Shown: positions 10,428 through 19,132, counted from the first letter of the stretch. The stretch: 64,000 nucleotides of DNA from JAMXLG01 sp963818925 (GCA_963818925.1 CAWFTN010000001.1:1054001-1118000), one strand, 5' to 3'. Notes: generated by a model not told the origin, from the sequence alone. A program made the numbers and translations.

Positions 10428-11440
10428 GACAACGCATCGGCTTGGACGCGCGCTGCGGACGGCGCATCTCCGTCGGCATGCGCACGTACATCCATGAAGT
10501 GGTCTCGCGCCTTCCACAGGTCGCGCCGCAGTACGACTACATCGAATATACGAAGGGCGAGAATCTGGGGCTGACGGAGCAGATCGTCTTGCCGCTCGAG
10601 ATGTGGCGCGATCGCATTGCGCTCGCTCATTATATGGCGCACTACGTGCCGGCGTTTGCCGAAGGCCGCTTCGTCTTCACGATCCACGACCTGATCCACT
10701 TGCGGTTTCCGCAGTTCTTCCGCTTTTATATCTCGCCGTACTACAACACGGTGGTGAAACGGGCATGTTTGAAGGCCAAGCGCATTATTACGTCGGACCG
10801 GCGCACCATCGACGACCTCGTGCACTATTTCAATGTCGATCCGGCGAAGGTTCGCATCGTGCCGCTCGCACCGCGCGAACGGTTCTTTGAGACCGCGGCG
10901 ACGCTTTGTGGAGAGCGTCCGTATTTTCTGAACGTCGGCAATCACCGGTCGCACAAAGATATCCCCACGTTGCTGCGCGCGTGGTCGTCGCTGCCCGCCG
11001 ACTATGAAATCGATCTGTACTTGACGGGTAAGGACGACCTCGAGGGCGAGTTGCAGCGCCTCTCGACGCCCCGGCGCAAAGCAATTGCCCTGGGCGACAT
11101 CAGCGACGACGAACTCGCGTCCTATTATGCGGGCGCGGTCGCGCTTGTGCATCCCGCCATGCTGGAGGGATTCGGCTTGCCGCTTGTCGAGGCAATGGCC
11201 AGCGGATGTCCCGTGATTGCAACGGATGAATCTATACCGGAGCCCATTTCCGATGTCGCACTGCAATTCCGCGTCGGCGATGCGGAAGCAGCCCGGGAAT
11301 TGATGCGGCAGATACTCGATGATGAAAGCCTGCGCCGCGATCTTGTCGAACGCGGCAGAAACGTCGTGCGAACGCTCACGTGGGAACGCACGACGCGCGA
11401 AACAGCGAATGTGTACGCCGAGGCGTTGGAGGAGAAGTGA
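10424..11440 (+). CDS. Family 4 (GT-B) glycosyltransferase
   Basis: A 338-residue GT-B retaining glycosyltransferase. The N-terminal half carries a glycine-rich start (GRRISVGMRTYIHEVV), and the C-terminal half has YFLNVGNHRSHKD and the donor-site motif EGFGLPLVEAMASGCPV that defines GT4. GTG 10424 overlaps the preceding stop, and its own stop (GTGA) overlaps the next start. It probably acts with the upstream GT2 on the same envelope glycan; the substrate is unknown. Confidence 0.85.
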   Translation: MRQRIGLDARCGRRISVGMRTYIHEVVSRLPQVAPQYDYIEYTKGENLGLTEQIVLPLEMWRDRIALAHYMAHYVPAFAEGRFVFTIHDLIHLRFPQFFRFYISPYYNTVVKRACLKAKRIITSDRRTIDDLVHYFNVDPAKVRIVPLAPRERFFETAATLCGERPYFLNVGNHRSHKDIPTLLRAWSSLPADYEIDLYLTGKDDLEGELQRLSTPRRKAIALGDISDDELASYYAGAVALVHPAMLEGFGLPLVEAMASGCPVIATDESIPEPISDVALQFRVGDAEAARELMRQILDDESLRRDLVERGRNVVRTLTWERTTRETANVYAEALEEK

Positions 11441-12963
11441 GGTCGACCCGCGCGCTTGCGCTCGTCTTAGTAATTGCGCTGACCGCCGCGGCGTCGCACG
11501 CGAAGCCGGGGCCCAAGGCAACGCCCACGCCTCCGCCGGGCATTTCGATCGTCATCAACAACACGCGGTTGCCGCTCGAGCCCCCGCCGAAATTCATCAA
11601 GGGGCATCTGTTCGTGCCCGTACGCCGAACGATTGAGGCGCTCGGCCTTCAGTTCAATCGTTCCGGCAAACTCATCTGGACCGAAGTCGGTGCAAACGTC
11701 GTTTCACTGACGCTCGGCAGCACGATCGCACATAACGGTACTGCGGCGTTCGTGCTCGATGCAGCGCCGGTCGAGATCAAATACGTCCTCTACGCTCCGC
11801 TTCGCTTCTTTACCGACGCCCTCGGTGCTCAAGCGACCTACGATCGCCGCACGAATACGGTGTCGATCGATGCCGAGCTCGTGGGGCGCAGCAACGCGGG
11901 TGTCGTGCAGCGCGGCAATCAGATCGAGCGGTTCGGAACGGTGGCGGCAATCGACGTCAACTCCGATCCGCCCACCGTTACGTTGACGACCAACGCAACG
12001 GTGAAGACGATCCCGATCACGCGTAACGCCGTCGTCGAAATGCACGACGTTAATGCGAACGTGACGGATCCCGGTGAACTGGGAGACGTGCGGCCCGGTG
12101 ACTTCGCGCGGCTCTACATCGATAAGAAGGGCCACGTCAAGCGCGTGGAAGACGCGTTCGGCTCGTATTACGGCGCCGTCGCGGCGGCGACGGCCGACCG
12201 GTTCGTATTGACCGACGGTCACGTCGTCGCCCCGTCGCGCACGACGCAGCTCTCGCTCAACGGGAAGCCCGCACAGATGTCCGACGTGAAAGTCGGGGAT
12301 GTCGCGAGCGTCCGCTACAATATCGAAACCAACGAAGTGCGTTCGATTTTGCTCAGCCGCAAAGTCGACACGACGGGAGCCTCGTCGCTAGGTCCGTCGA
12401 TCTCGAGCGTCGATCTGGACGCGGATCATCCGCTCAAAGCGGGTGACTCGATCACGGTGACGGCGCACGGCACGCCGCATGGCGCAGCGACGTTCGACAT
12501 CGGTCCGTATGTAACGAACGTGTCGATGGCCGAGCGCGATCCGGGCGTTTATGTCGGCACGTACAGCTTGCCGCGCGCCGCAAACTTCAGCGACGTGCCG
12601 ATTATCGCGCATCTACGCGTCGGCGGCGCCGATGCTCCGGATGCGTCGGCGTCGCGCACGCTTTCGGTCGCGGGCAGCCCGCCGGGGATCAATGATTTTG
12701 CGCCCGATCAAAACGCCGTCGTCAACACGAATCGCCCGGCAATCTTCGCGACGTTCGCGACCGAAGCGGTGCCGGTCAATCCCTCGAGTATCATTCTTTG
12801 GGTCAACGGCCGCGACGTCACCGCGAATACGGTGCGCACCGAACGGTACGTGCAATACATGCCGCAGTATACGTATCCCGCGGGACAAGTGCATGTGACC
12901 GTACGCGTCGCCGATCGCGCCGGAAATACCACCACAAAATCCTGGACCTTCGTCATCAAGTAG
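11437..12963 (+). CDS. Secreted protein with copper amine oxidase N-terminal-like domain
   Basis: A 508-residue exported protein. After a short signal peptide (ALALVLVIALTAAASHA) comes a domain typical of the copper amine oxidase N-terminal family (LFVPVRRTIEALG, LYAPLRFFTDALGA), used in Gram-positive-type bacteria as a cell-wall or surface module. Beta-rich segments of unknown function follow and the end resembles an Ig-like fold (VTVRVADRAGN). GTG 11437 sits right after GGAGGAGAA and overlaps the upstream stop. It is probably an envelope structural protein rather than an oxidase, since no catalytic oxidase domain is present. Confidence 0.75.
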   Translation: MRSTRALALVLVIALTAAASHAKPGPKATPTPPPGISIVINNTRLPLEPPPKFIKGHLFVPVRRTIEALGLQFNRSGKLIWTEVGANVVSLTLGSTIAHNGTAAFVLDAAPVEIKYVLYAPLRFFTDALGAQATYDRRTNTVSIDAELVGRSNAGVVQRGNQIERFGTVAAIDVNSDPPTVTLTTNATVKTIPITRNAVVEMHDVNANVTDPGELGDVRPGDFARLYIDKKGHVKRVEDAFGSYYGAVAAATADRFVLTDGHVVAPSRTTQLSLNGKPAQMSDVKVGDVASVRYNIETNEVRSILLSRKVDTTGASSLGPSISSVDLDADHPLKAGDSITVTAHGTPHGAATFDIGPYVTNVSMAERDPGVYVGTYSLPRAANFSDVPIIAHLRVGGADAPDASASRTLSVAGSPPGINDFAPDQNAVVNTNRPAIFATFATEAVPVNPSSIILWVNGRDVTANTVRTERYVQYMPQYTYPAGQVHVTVRVADRAGNTTTKSWTFVIK

Positions 12964-12973
12964 GAGGCAGCGT

Positions 12974-13312
12974 TTGGACTGCGTCTTTTGCAAGATTATC
13001 GCGGGTGAGATTCCGGCAGAGTTCGTGCATCGCGACGATGATGTTGTCGCAATCGCCGATGTCAATCCGCAGGCGCCCACGCATCTGCTCGTTATGCCGG
13101 TTCGTCACGTGCCGAATGTCGGCGAACTCTCGCCGCAAACCGACGCTGCATTGATAGGGAAACTCGTTGCGACCGCGGCGCGACTAGGAAGCGAAGGCGG
13201 AGCGAACGGCTTTCGCCTCGTCGTCAACACAGGCGTCGACGGCGGACAGACCGTCGATCACACGCACGTGCACGTCCTTGCCGGCCGTCATTTGACATGG
13301 CCGCCCGGATAA
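12974..13312 (+). CDS. HIT family nucleotide-binding protein
   Basis: A 112-residue histidine-triad protein. It begins CVFCKIIAGEIPA and ends with the catalytic triad HTHVHVLAGRHL. HIT proteins hydrolyse nucleoside phosphoramidates such as AMP-lysine. TTG at 12974 is the only sensible start: GGAGGC follows the previous stop and is correctly spaced. Full length for the HinT subgroup. Confidence 0.9.
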   Translation: MDCVFCKIIAGEIPAEFVHRDDDVVAIADVNPQAPTHLLVMPVRHVPNVGELSPQTDAALIGKLVATAARLGSEGGANGFRLVVNTGVDGGQTVDHTHVHVLAGRHLTWPPG

Positions 13313-13329
13313 GCTAAAGTACGGCAGTC

Positions 13330-13347
13330 GGGGCCGTTCCAGGCCCC
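13330..13347 (+). promoter_or_regulatory. GC-rich hairpin in the rpsU leader
   Basis: GGGGCC and GGCCCC form a perfect 6-bp stem around a 6-base loop, 56 bases before rpsU. A loose AT run (AATTTTA) follows, so it could be a weak terminator after the HIT gene or an attenuator for S21. The sequence does not decide between these. Confidence 0.4.
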
Positions 13348-13402
13348 TGCTGAATTTTACCGTGCCTGTGTGGCGCGATGCGAAAGGGGGGTCATATTAA
13401 CG

Positions 13403-13573
13403 ATGGAAGTACGCGTAGCTCCAGGTGAATCGATCGAGAGCGCGCTGCGACGTTTCAAGAAGGCCACCCAGAAGGCGGGTATTCTCGCTGAGGCTCGCAA
13501 GCACGAGCACTACGAGAAGCCCAGCGTTCGCCGCAAGAAGAAGTCGGCCGCCGCTCGTAAACGCCGCGCTTAG
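13403..13573 (+). CDS. rpsU: 30S ribosomal protein S21
   Basis: A 56-residue basic protein of the small ribosomal subunit involved in initiation. It has the family pattern ESIESALRRFKKATQKAG followed by a lysine/arginine-rich tail ending KRRA. ATG 13403 follows an AGGGGGG ribosome site. The rpsU-yqeY pair is a widely conserved neighbourhood. Confidence 0.96.
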   Translation: MEVRVAPGESIESALRRFKKATQKAGILAEARKHEHYEKPSVRRKKKSAAARKRRA

Positions 13574-13576
13574 TTC

Positions 13577-14020
13577 ATGGGTGCACTGAAAGACCGCATC
13601 TCCTCCGATCTCAAGGAGGCGATGAGGGCGCGCGACCAAATTCGGCTCGATACGCTGCGTTCAGCGCTCTCCGGCTTTACGTATAAGCGTACGGAAGCCG
13701 GCAGCGACCTTTCGGACGCCGACGAGCTTGCCGTGGTTCAGAAGCTGGTCAAGCAGCGCAACGACTCGCTCGGCGAGTTCGAAAAAGCGGGTCGCCAGGA
13801 TCTGGCCGACAAGGAACGTGCCGAGCGCGACATTCTGACGGCCTATATGCCGGCGCAGATGCCGCCGGAGGAAGTCCGCGAAGCGGTCAAGGCGATCATC
13901 ACCGAACTGCCCGACGGCGCCGTTAACCAAGGCGCTGTCATGAAAGCGGCGATGGCGCAACTCCGCGGGAAAGCGGATGGAAAACTGATCAGCGAGATCG
14001 TAAAAGGAGAGCTCGGCTAA
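13577..14020 (+). CDS. yqeY: GatB/YqeY domain protein
   Basis: A 147-residue protein of the YqeY family, which shares the tRNA-binding tail domain of the amidotransferase GatB. Signature elements are LRSALSGF, YMPAQMPPEEV and the terminal GKADGKLISEIVKGEL. The exact role is unknown; it is commonly linked to rpsU, as here, 3 bases downstream. A strong terminator overlaps its stop codon. Confidence 0.92.
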   Translation: MGALKDRISSDLKEAMRARDQIRLDTLRSALSGFTYKRTEAGSDLSDADELAVVQKLVKQRNDSLGEFEKAGRQDLADKERAERDILTAYMPAQMPPEEVREAVKAIITELPDGAVNQGAVMKAAMAQLRGKADGKLISEIVKGELG

Positions 14021-14034
14021 GCCGGGCTCTTTTT
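14008..14034 (+). terminator. Rho-independent terminator after rpsU-yqeY
   Basis: AGAGCTCGGC and GCCGGGCTCT pair over 10 bp (one G-U) around a loop made of the yqeY stop codon TAA. A run of T follows. The stop codon sits in the loop, so termination is tightly linked to the end of translation. Confidence 0.88.
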
Positions 14035-14181
14035 CCTTGCGATTAGACTAGATCGCCGTCGACACGCGCGCCCCGCGATGGCGGCTTCCTCGGGCGAAGG
14101 GCCGGCGGTCAGGATTTCCAAGCGCCGCGGCCGCAGCGTATACATGTACACCTGCGTGGGTTCGAGAAAAGGATTGCTCAC
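14017..14181 (-). pseudogene. Truncated YciI-like protein remnant
   Basis: From GTG 14181, preceded by GGGAG, a 54-residue frame starts NPFLEPTQVYMYTLRPRRLE and continues EILTAGPSPEEAAIAG. This strongly recalls the start of a YciI-like subgroup in which the text goes on with HFAYLQ. Here the similarity stops at IAG and the frame ends in unrelated basic residues over the yqeY terminator. The His-Asp active region and the second half are missing, so I read it as a 3'-truncated gene. It is based on recalled family patterns. Confidence 0.45.
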
Positions 14182-14231
14182 AACGTCTCCCTTCACTGCA
14201 ACCTTCAGCAATCGCACAGGTAGCATTCGGC

Positions 14232-15551
14232 ATGAGGACTCTTCGCGCTTGGGTCGCGCTCTCGCTCGTCGCCTTCGGCTTGGCGGGCTATGCGGTGGGC
14301 GCGTTTGCGCGTGCCGCCGAGACGGGGGCTCCGATCGTGGTCGTGCCGATCGACGGCACGGTCGACGACGGTATGGCGCATTTGGTCGAACGAGCCGTCG
14401 CGACGGCGAATGACGATCACGCACGCGCGCTCGTGCTCGACGTCAACAGCACCGGCGGCTTGTTGGAAGATGCGTTTCGCATCAAAGACGCCATCTACAC
14501 TGCGAAAGAACCGGTGATCGCGTACATTTCCCGCCGGGCGTATTCATCGGCCGCGTTGATTTCGATGGCGTCGAATACGATCGTCATGGCGCCGGGTGCA
14601 TCGATCGGGGCGGCGCAGCCCCATCCGACGACCGCGGAAATCGTTTCGGCGCTGAAAGCAGAGTTTCAATCGACCGCGCAGCGCAATCATCGCAATCCCG
14701 TCCTCGCCGCTGCGATGGTCGATCCCAGCGTTTCCGTTCCCGAATACAAACCGTCGAATACATATCTGACGCTCAATACATCCGATGCGTTGCGTTCCGG
14801 TATTGCGCAGGGACAAGCGCCGTCGCTTGATGCCGCGATTGCATCGCAGGGACTCGCCGGCGCGCCGCGCGTGAATCCGCAGTATACGTGGGCGGAAGAC
14901 CTCGCGCGCTTCGCGACCTCGCCCGCAATCAGCAGCATTTTGCTCACCCTCGGCATGCTCGGGCTCATTCTCGAAATGCAGACGTTGCACGGTATCGCCG
15001 GTACGATCGGCGTCGCGGCGCTCGCGCTGTTCTTTGGAACGCACGTGTATGCAGGATTCTCAAACGGTCTAGTTATCGCGCTTGCGATCCTCGGGTTGAT
15101 CGGTATTCTGTGGGAGTTGCACGTCGTGCCGGGACACGGCGCGCCGGGCATACTCGGCGCACTCGCGCTGCTCGCGGCAGTGCTGCTCGCATTCGGTGTG
15201 CCGTTTTTCTTCATCGCAATCGAAAGCGTGTCGACCTCAATTATCCTGACGGTCATTGCATTCGCGTTCTTCACGCGACTCTTCCCCGAGAATGCGTGGA
15301 TGCACAAACTGACGCTCGTTGCGGCGCAAGGCCCGGATTATGTGACGAGCGCCGACTTTACCGCGTTGCGTGGCGCGGTAGGTACCGCGTCATCATATCT
15401 CCGGCCGGCGGGCATTGCGTCGATCGACGGGCGGCGTGTCGACGTATTGACCGAAGGCGAATTCATTCCGGCAGGGACGCCGGTTCGCGTCACGCGCGTA
15501 GAAGGCGCGCGCATCTTTGTGGAGCCCGTAACGCTCCCGAGTTATAAATGA
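14232..15551 (+). CDS. NfeD family ClpP-class membrane serine protease
   Basis: A 439-residue protein with a signal peptide, an N-terminal ClpP/crotonase-like protease domain (NSTGGLLEDAFRIKDAIYT; catalytic-Ser region YSSAALISMAS), four or five membrane segments (~235-340) and a C-terminal OB-fold NfeD domain (GAVGTASSYLRPAG, EGEFIPAGTPVRVTRVEG). In this family the long NfeD form is paired with a stomatin/flotillin partner, and FloA lies directly downstream. The two probably act together in membrane microdomain quality control. Confidence 0.88.
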   Translation: MRTLRAWVALSLVAFGLAGYAVGAFARAAETGAPIVVVPIDGTVDDGMAHLVERAVATANDDHARALVLDVNSTGGLLEDAFRIKDAIYTAKEPVIAYISRRAYSSAALISMASNTIVMAPGASIGAAQPHPTTAEIVSALKAEFQSTAQRNHRNPVLAAAMVDPSVSVPEYKPSNTYLTLNTSDALRSGIAQGQAPSLDAAIASQGLAGAPRVNPQYTWAEDLARFATSPAISSILLTLGMLGLILEMQTLHGIAGTIGVAALALFFGTHVYAGFSNGLVIALAILGLIGILWELHVVPGHGAPGILGALALLAAVLLAFGVPFFFIAIESVSTSIILTVIAFAFFTRLFPENAWMHKLTLVAAQGPDYVTSADFTALRGAVGTASSYLRPAGIASIDGRRVDVLTEGEFIPAGTPVRVTRVEGARIFVEPVTLPSYK

Positions 15552-15599
15552 GGACCCTTCGACTTCGCTCAGGACTAAGAAGGAAGGTTTGAAAGCAAA

Positions 15600-16610
15600 G
15601 TGGTTGCAGTGAGCGCGGCGGTGATCTTCTTCGTCGCAGTAATTCTATTCTTTACGTTCCTCTACTACTTCCCGATCGGGCTGTGGATCAGTACGATCGC
15701 GGCCGGCGTACCGCTGAGCATCATATCGTTGTTGCGCATGCGCCTAATTCGCATTCCACCGGGCGTCATCGTTACGAATTACGTGCGCGCGCGCAAGGCC
15801 GGCTTGAACCTGACCGTCGATCAAATGCAGTCGCACTATCTCGCAGGCGGTAACGTCGAGAACGTGACGCTTGCGATGATCGCCGCACAGCGCGCGCAGA
15901 TTCCGCTCGAATGGCAGCGCGCCGCGGCAATCGATCTTGCCGGCCGCAACGTCGTCGAAGCACTTCAGACGTCGGTCGTTCCGAAAGTGATCGAAACACC
16001 GGTCTTCCAAGGCGTCGCGCAGAACGGCATTCAGTTGAACGTCAAAGCGCGCGTCACCGTGCGCAGCAATTTGGACCGCTACGTCGGCGGCGCCGGCGAG
16101 CAAACGATCATCGCGCGCGTCGGCGAAGGCGTCGTCTCGGCCGTCGGTGCGGCGATCGATCACAAGGAGGTGCTCGAGTACCCGGATCGCATTTCGAAGA
16201 CGGTATTGACCAAAGGTCTCGATGCCGGAACGGCCTTCGAAATTGTCTCGATCGATATCGCCGACGTCGACGTCGGCAAGAACATCGGCGCGGAATTGCA
16301 GACGTCGCAAGCTGAAGCCGACCGCCGCATCGCGCAGGCGAAGGCCTCGGAACGTCAATACGCGGCAATGGCGTCGGAGCAAGAGCAGAAGGCGCAAACG
16401 CAAGCGATGCGAGCGAGAGTCGTCGAAGCCGAAGCCGCGATTCCGATGGCAATCGCGGATGCGTTCAAAAACGGGAACCTCGGCGTGATGGATTACTATC
16501 GGTTAAAGAACATTCAAGCCGATACGACGATGCGCGATGCAATTGGGGGAACCGCTGACGGTGAGCGACCGCCGGACAATCCGCCGCCACAATCGCCGGG
16601 TAATCGATGA
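15600..16610 (+). CDS. floA: Flotillin-like protein FloA
   Basis: A 336-residue flotillin. It has a membrane hairpin at residues ~1-45 and the family text RIPPGVIVTNYVRARKAGLN and EALQTSVVPKVIETP. A helical region rich in Ala/Glu (ELQTSQAEADRRIAQAKA) follows, with a proline-rich tail. Flotillins scaffold lipid microdomains. GTG 15600 is the chosen start; its stop overlaps the next ATG. The nfeD-floA order matches the known functional pair. Confidence 0.93.
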   Translation: MVAVSAAVIFFVAVILFFTFLYYFPIGLWISTIAAGVPLSIISLLRMRLIRIPPGVIVTNYVRARKAGLNLTVDQMQSHYLAGGNVENVTLAMIAAQRAQIPLEWQRAAAIDLAGRNVVEALQTSVVPKVIETPVFQGVAQNGIQLNVKARVTVRSNLDRYVGGAGEQTIIARVGEGVVSAVGAAIDHKEVLEYPDRISKTVLTKGLDAGTAFEIVSIDIADVDVGKNIGAELQTSQAEADRRIAQAKASERQYAAMASEQEQKAQTQAMRARVVEAEAAIPMAIADAFKNGNLGVMDYYRLKNIQADTTMRDAIGGTADGERPPDNPPPQSPGNR

Positions 16611-17080
16611 CGCCCGCCCTGGCAGTTCTTCACCCCGAGACGCTCATTTGGATTGTTTTGCTTCTCATCGGCGCCATCGGCAGCATCATATCGAACGTGC
16701 GAAAGGCGCGTCGCGCCGTAGAGAAAGTGCAGGCGCGTCGCGCAGCCGCGCCTGCGGCGGCGAGTCAGGTTGCGCCACAGCGACCCGTTGCGACGCCCCG
16801 GTGGTTCGAACCGTTACCTCCACCCGCACAGGTGGCCGCACCCGCGCCTCCCGTCGTCGTACCGCCGGTGATCGTCCGGAAACCGCAGCCGGTCGCCGCA
16901 GCGGCGTCGCCGGCGATGTTGCCGGTTGACCCCCCGCCGCATGGAACCACGCGCTTTCGTGGTATCTTCGAACGAGGGAGCCTTGTGCGCGCGGTCGTCG
17001 CCGCTGAGGTGCTCGGTCCGCCCAAAGCTTTGCAGGAGCAATCAATCTGGAGTCCACGGCACAGCGAACCGTCGATCTAA
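16607..17080 (+). CDS. Small single-pass membrane protein with Pro/Ala-rich tail
   Basis: A 157-residue protein I do not recognise. Residues ~12-33 form one membrane helix (LIWIVLLLIGAIGSIISNV), a basic patch follows (RKARRAVEKVQARR), and then a long Pro/Ala/Val-rich cytoplasmic or periplasmic linker. The C-terminus is a small module (FRGIFERGSLVRAVVAAEVL). It overlaps floA by 4 bases and phoH by 34 bases, so it is co-translated with them. Its position next to flotillin suggests a membrane-domain accessory role, as inference only. Confidence 0.7.
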   Translation: MTPALAVLHPETLIWIVLLLIGAIGSIISNVRKARRAVEKVQARRAAAPAAASQVAPQRPVATPRWFEPLPPPAQVAAPAPPVVVPPVIVRKPQPVAAAASPAMLPVDPPPHGTTRFRGIFERGSLVRAVVAAEVLGPPKALQEQSIWSPRHSEPSI

Positions 17081-18000
17081 GTGACCTAACCGACCACGTC
17101 CGGCTCTTCGGACAGCTCGATCAAAACCTCTCGGCGCTCGAGGACCGCCTCGACGTGAGAGTGCGCGCCGACGGAAACCGGCTGCTGCTCGCGGGCGAAC
17201 AACAGAACGTCGATCGCGCGGAACACGCGGTGCGCCGCATGCTCGACGCGGCGGTGGAAGGCGCCCAAATCACGCCTGACGACGTCGCGCTCGCCGTATC
17301 GGACGTGCGCGAAGCGCCCGGCGGAAAAGCGCTGCCGGGAACGCTGCTGCGGAATCATCGCGGAAAAGAGATCCGTCCGAAGACGCCGGGTCAGCGCGCG
17401 CTCGTGCATTCGATCGATCGCAACACGTTGACGATTGGCATCGGTCCGGCGGGAACGGGTAAAACGTTTCTTGCCGTCGTCATGGCCGTTCGCGCGTTGA
17501 AGAACCGCGAAGTCTCGCGCGTCATTCTCTCGCGTCCTGCCGTCGAAGCGGGAGAAAAACTCGGATTTCTGCCCGGCGATCTGCGCGAAAAAGTCGATCC
17601 GTATTTGCGCCCGCTCTACGATGCGCTCGAGGACCTGCTCGACGGTACGGTCGTCGCAAAATATCTCGAACGCGGCACGATCGAAGTCGCGCCGCTCGCA
17701 TACATGCGCGGACGGACGCTCAACGATGCGTTCATCATTCTCGACGAAGCGCAGAACGCGACACCCGATCAGTTGAAGATGTTTCTTACGCGCTTGGGAA
17801 CCGGTTCGAAGATGGTCGTCAACGGTGACGTAACGCAGATCGATCTGCCGTCCGGCGCGCGCAGCGGTTTGCGCGACGCGGCGGCACGTCTCGAACGTCT
17901 GGAGGACATCGGCGTCGTGGAACTCACCGAGACGGATGTCGTCCGCCATCCGCTCGTTGCGCACATCATTCGCGCGTATGCTCGTTCATTATCGGAATGA
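17047..18000 (+). CDS. phoH: PhoH family ATPase, probable CTG start
   Basis: A PhoH-like ATPase of about 317 residues, linked in this family to RNA metabolism and usually encoded next to ybeY, as here. It has a KH-like N-terminal region, Walker A GPAGTGKT (~133) and Walker B FIILDEAQN, then MVVNGDVTQIDLP. The first ordinary start (GTG 17155) would cut off the conserved region VRLFGQLDQNLSALEDRLDV. CTG at 17047 gives ESTAQRTVDLSDLTDHVRL and lies 8 bases after AGGAG, so I place the start there. Confidence 0.88.
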   Translation: MESTAQRTVDLSDLTDHVRLFGQLDQNLSALEDRLDVRVRADGNRLLLAGEQQNVDRAEHAVRRMLDAAVEGAQITPDDVALAVSDVREAPGGKALPGTLLRNHRGKEIRPKTPGQRALVHSIDRNTLTIGIGPAGTGKTFLAVVMAVRALKNREVSRVILSRPAVEAGEKLGFLPGDLREKVDPYLRPLYDALEDLLDGTVVAKYLERGTIEVAPLAYMRGRTLNDAFIILDEAQNATPDQLKMFLTRLGTGSKMVVNGDVTQIDLPSGARSGLRDAAARLERLEDIGVVELTETDVVRHPLVAHIIRAYARSLSE

Positions 18001-18424
18001 GGTTCGCGGCAGCGGCGTGGACGCGCGCGCGCTCAAAGCGACCATATGCACGTTGTTGAAGGCGGTTGGTGAACCCGAGTCCGCAATATCAGTGACGATC
18101 GTCGACGACGGGGCGATTCGCGAGATCAATCGCGAACATCGCGGCAAAGACAAGCCGACCGACGTCCTGAGCTTCCCGCTCGAGCCGGAACCGTTTTCGC
18201 AAGAACGATTGCTTGGCGACATCGTCATCAGCATTGACACTGCCCGCCGTCAGGCCGCCGACTACGACGCGCCGGTCCAGCGAGAAATCTATCGTCTACT
18301 GATTCACGGCTTATTGCACGTGCTCGGCCACGATCACGTGGAACCGCAAGAGCGCGACGTGATGGAGCGCGAAGAGCGGCGCCTCGCCGATAGTATCGGC
18401 ATGCCCTGGCCGTACGAGACGTAG
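17978..18424 (+). CDS. ybeY: Endoribonuclease YbeY
   Basis: A 148-residue metal-dependent RNase needed for 16S rRNA 3' maturation and ribosome quality control. The zinc site HGLLHVLGHDH is intact, preceded by TDVLSFPL and GDIVIS. ATG 17978 overlaps the end of phoH by 23 bases, giving the classic phoH-ybeY coupling. Confidence 0.95.
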   Translation: MLVHYRNEVRGSGVDARALKATICTLLKAVGEPESAISVTIVDDGAIREINREHRGKDKPTDVLSFPLEPEPFSQERLLGDIVISIDTARRQAADYDAPVQREIYRLLIHGLLHVLGHDHVEPQERDVMEREERRLADSIGMPWPYET

Positions 18425-18426
18425 CA

Positions 18427-19131
18427 ATGAAGTTCTGGCGTTCGTTCAATCACGCATTCGAAGGCATCATGTACGCGGCGCGCACGCAGCAGAACATGCG
18501 CGTTCACTTTATCATTGCGTTGCTGGTCGTTCTCGCGTCGCTCTTTTTGCGGCTCGACCGCTACTACGTCGTCGAGCTCGTCATCATCATCGCCGTCGTA
18601 CTGGCGCTGGAATTGCTCAACACGGCGGTCGAAGCGATCGTTGATCTCCTCACCGTCACGCACCATCCGCTCGCGAAAACGGCGAAGGACGCCGCCGCTG
18701 GCGCGGTCCTCGTCGCCTCGATCGCGGCGATCGTCGTCGGATACTTGGTATTTTACCAAGGCATTATCAACGGCGGCCAGCGCGTCTTTGCCGCGGTCGC
18801 AACCGTGCCAAGCAACCTGGCGTTCGTCGTCCTCTTCGCGGTCGCGATCGTCACGATTTTCGCGAAAGCTTGGGTCGGCCGCGGGTCGGCACTCCAAGGT
18901 GGAGCGGTTTCCGGCCACGCAGCGCTCTCGTTTGCTGCCGCCACACTCCTGGCGTTTTTGTACCAGCGCCCGCTGCCGGCGCTTCTCGCGTACTTCATCG
19001 CCTTCCTCGTCGCCCAGGCACGCGTGGAAGCGCAGATCCATTCGACCGCAGAAGTAGTGGCAGGGGCTGTGCTCGGTACGGTTGCTGCACTGGCAATCTA
19101 CCTCTTGGCGCGACCTCACTTTGTGTTATAA
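18427..19131 (+). CDS. DgkA-type lipid kinase fused to PAP2-type phosphatase
   Basis: A 234-residue membrane protein with two domains. Residues 1-115 form a DgkA/undecaprenol kinase unit with the signature LELLNTAVEAIVDLL. Residues 130-234 form a PAP2 phosphatase unit with KAWVGRG, SGHAA and RVEAQIHSTAEVV (the Arg and His of the third motif). One chain thus carries both a lipid kinase and a lipid phosphatase module, probably acting on undecaprenol or undecaprenyl phosphate. It follows ybeY by 2 bases. Its last codons contain the -10 box of the next promoter. Confidence 0.88.
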   Translation: MKFWRSFNHAFEGIMYAARTQQNMRVHFIIALLVVLASLFLRLDRYYVVELVIIIAVVLALELLNTAVEAIVDLLTVTHHPLAKTAKDAAAGAVLVASIAAIVVGYLVFYQGIINGGQRVFAAVATVPSNLAFVVLFAVAIVTIFAKAWVGRGSALQGGAVSGHAALSFAAATLLAFLYQRPLPALLAYFIAFLVAQARVEAQIHSTAEVVAGAVLGTVAALAIYLLARPHFVL

Positions 19132-19132
19132 T
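19105..19132 (+). promoter_or_regulatory. Sigma-70-like promoter for corC-cdd-recO
   Basis: -35 TTGGCG (19105-19110), a 16-base spacer, and a perfect -10 TATAAT (19127-19132). The -10 overlaps the stop codon of the upstream gene. Transcription should begin near 19139-19142. Confidence 0.72.
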
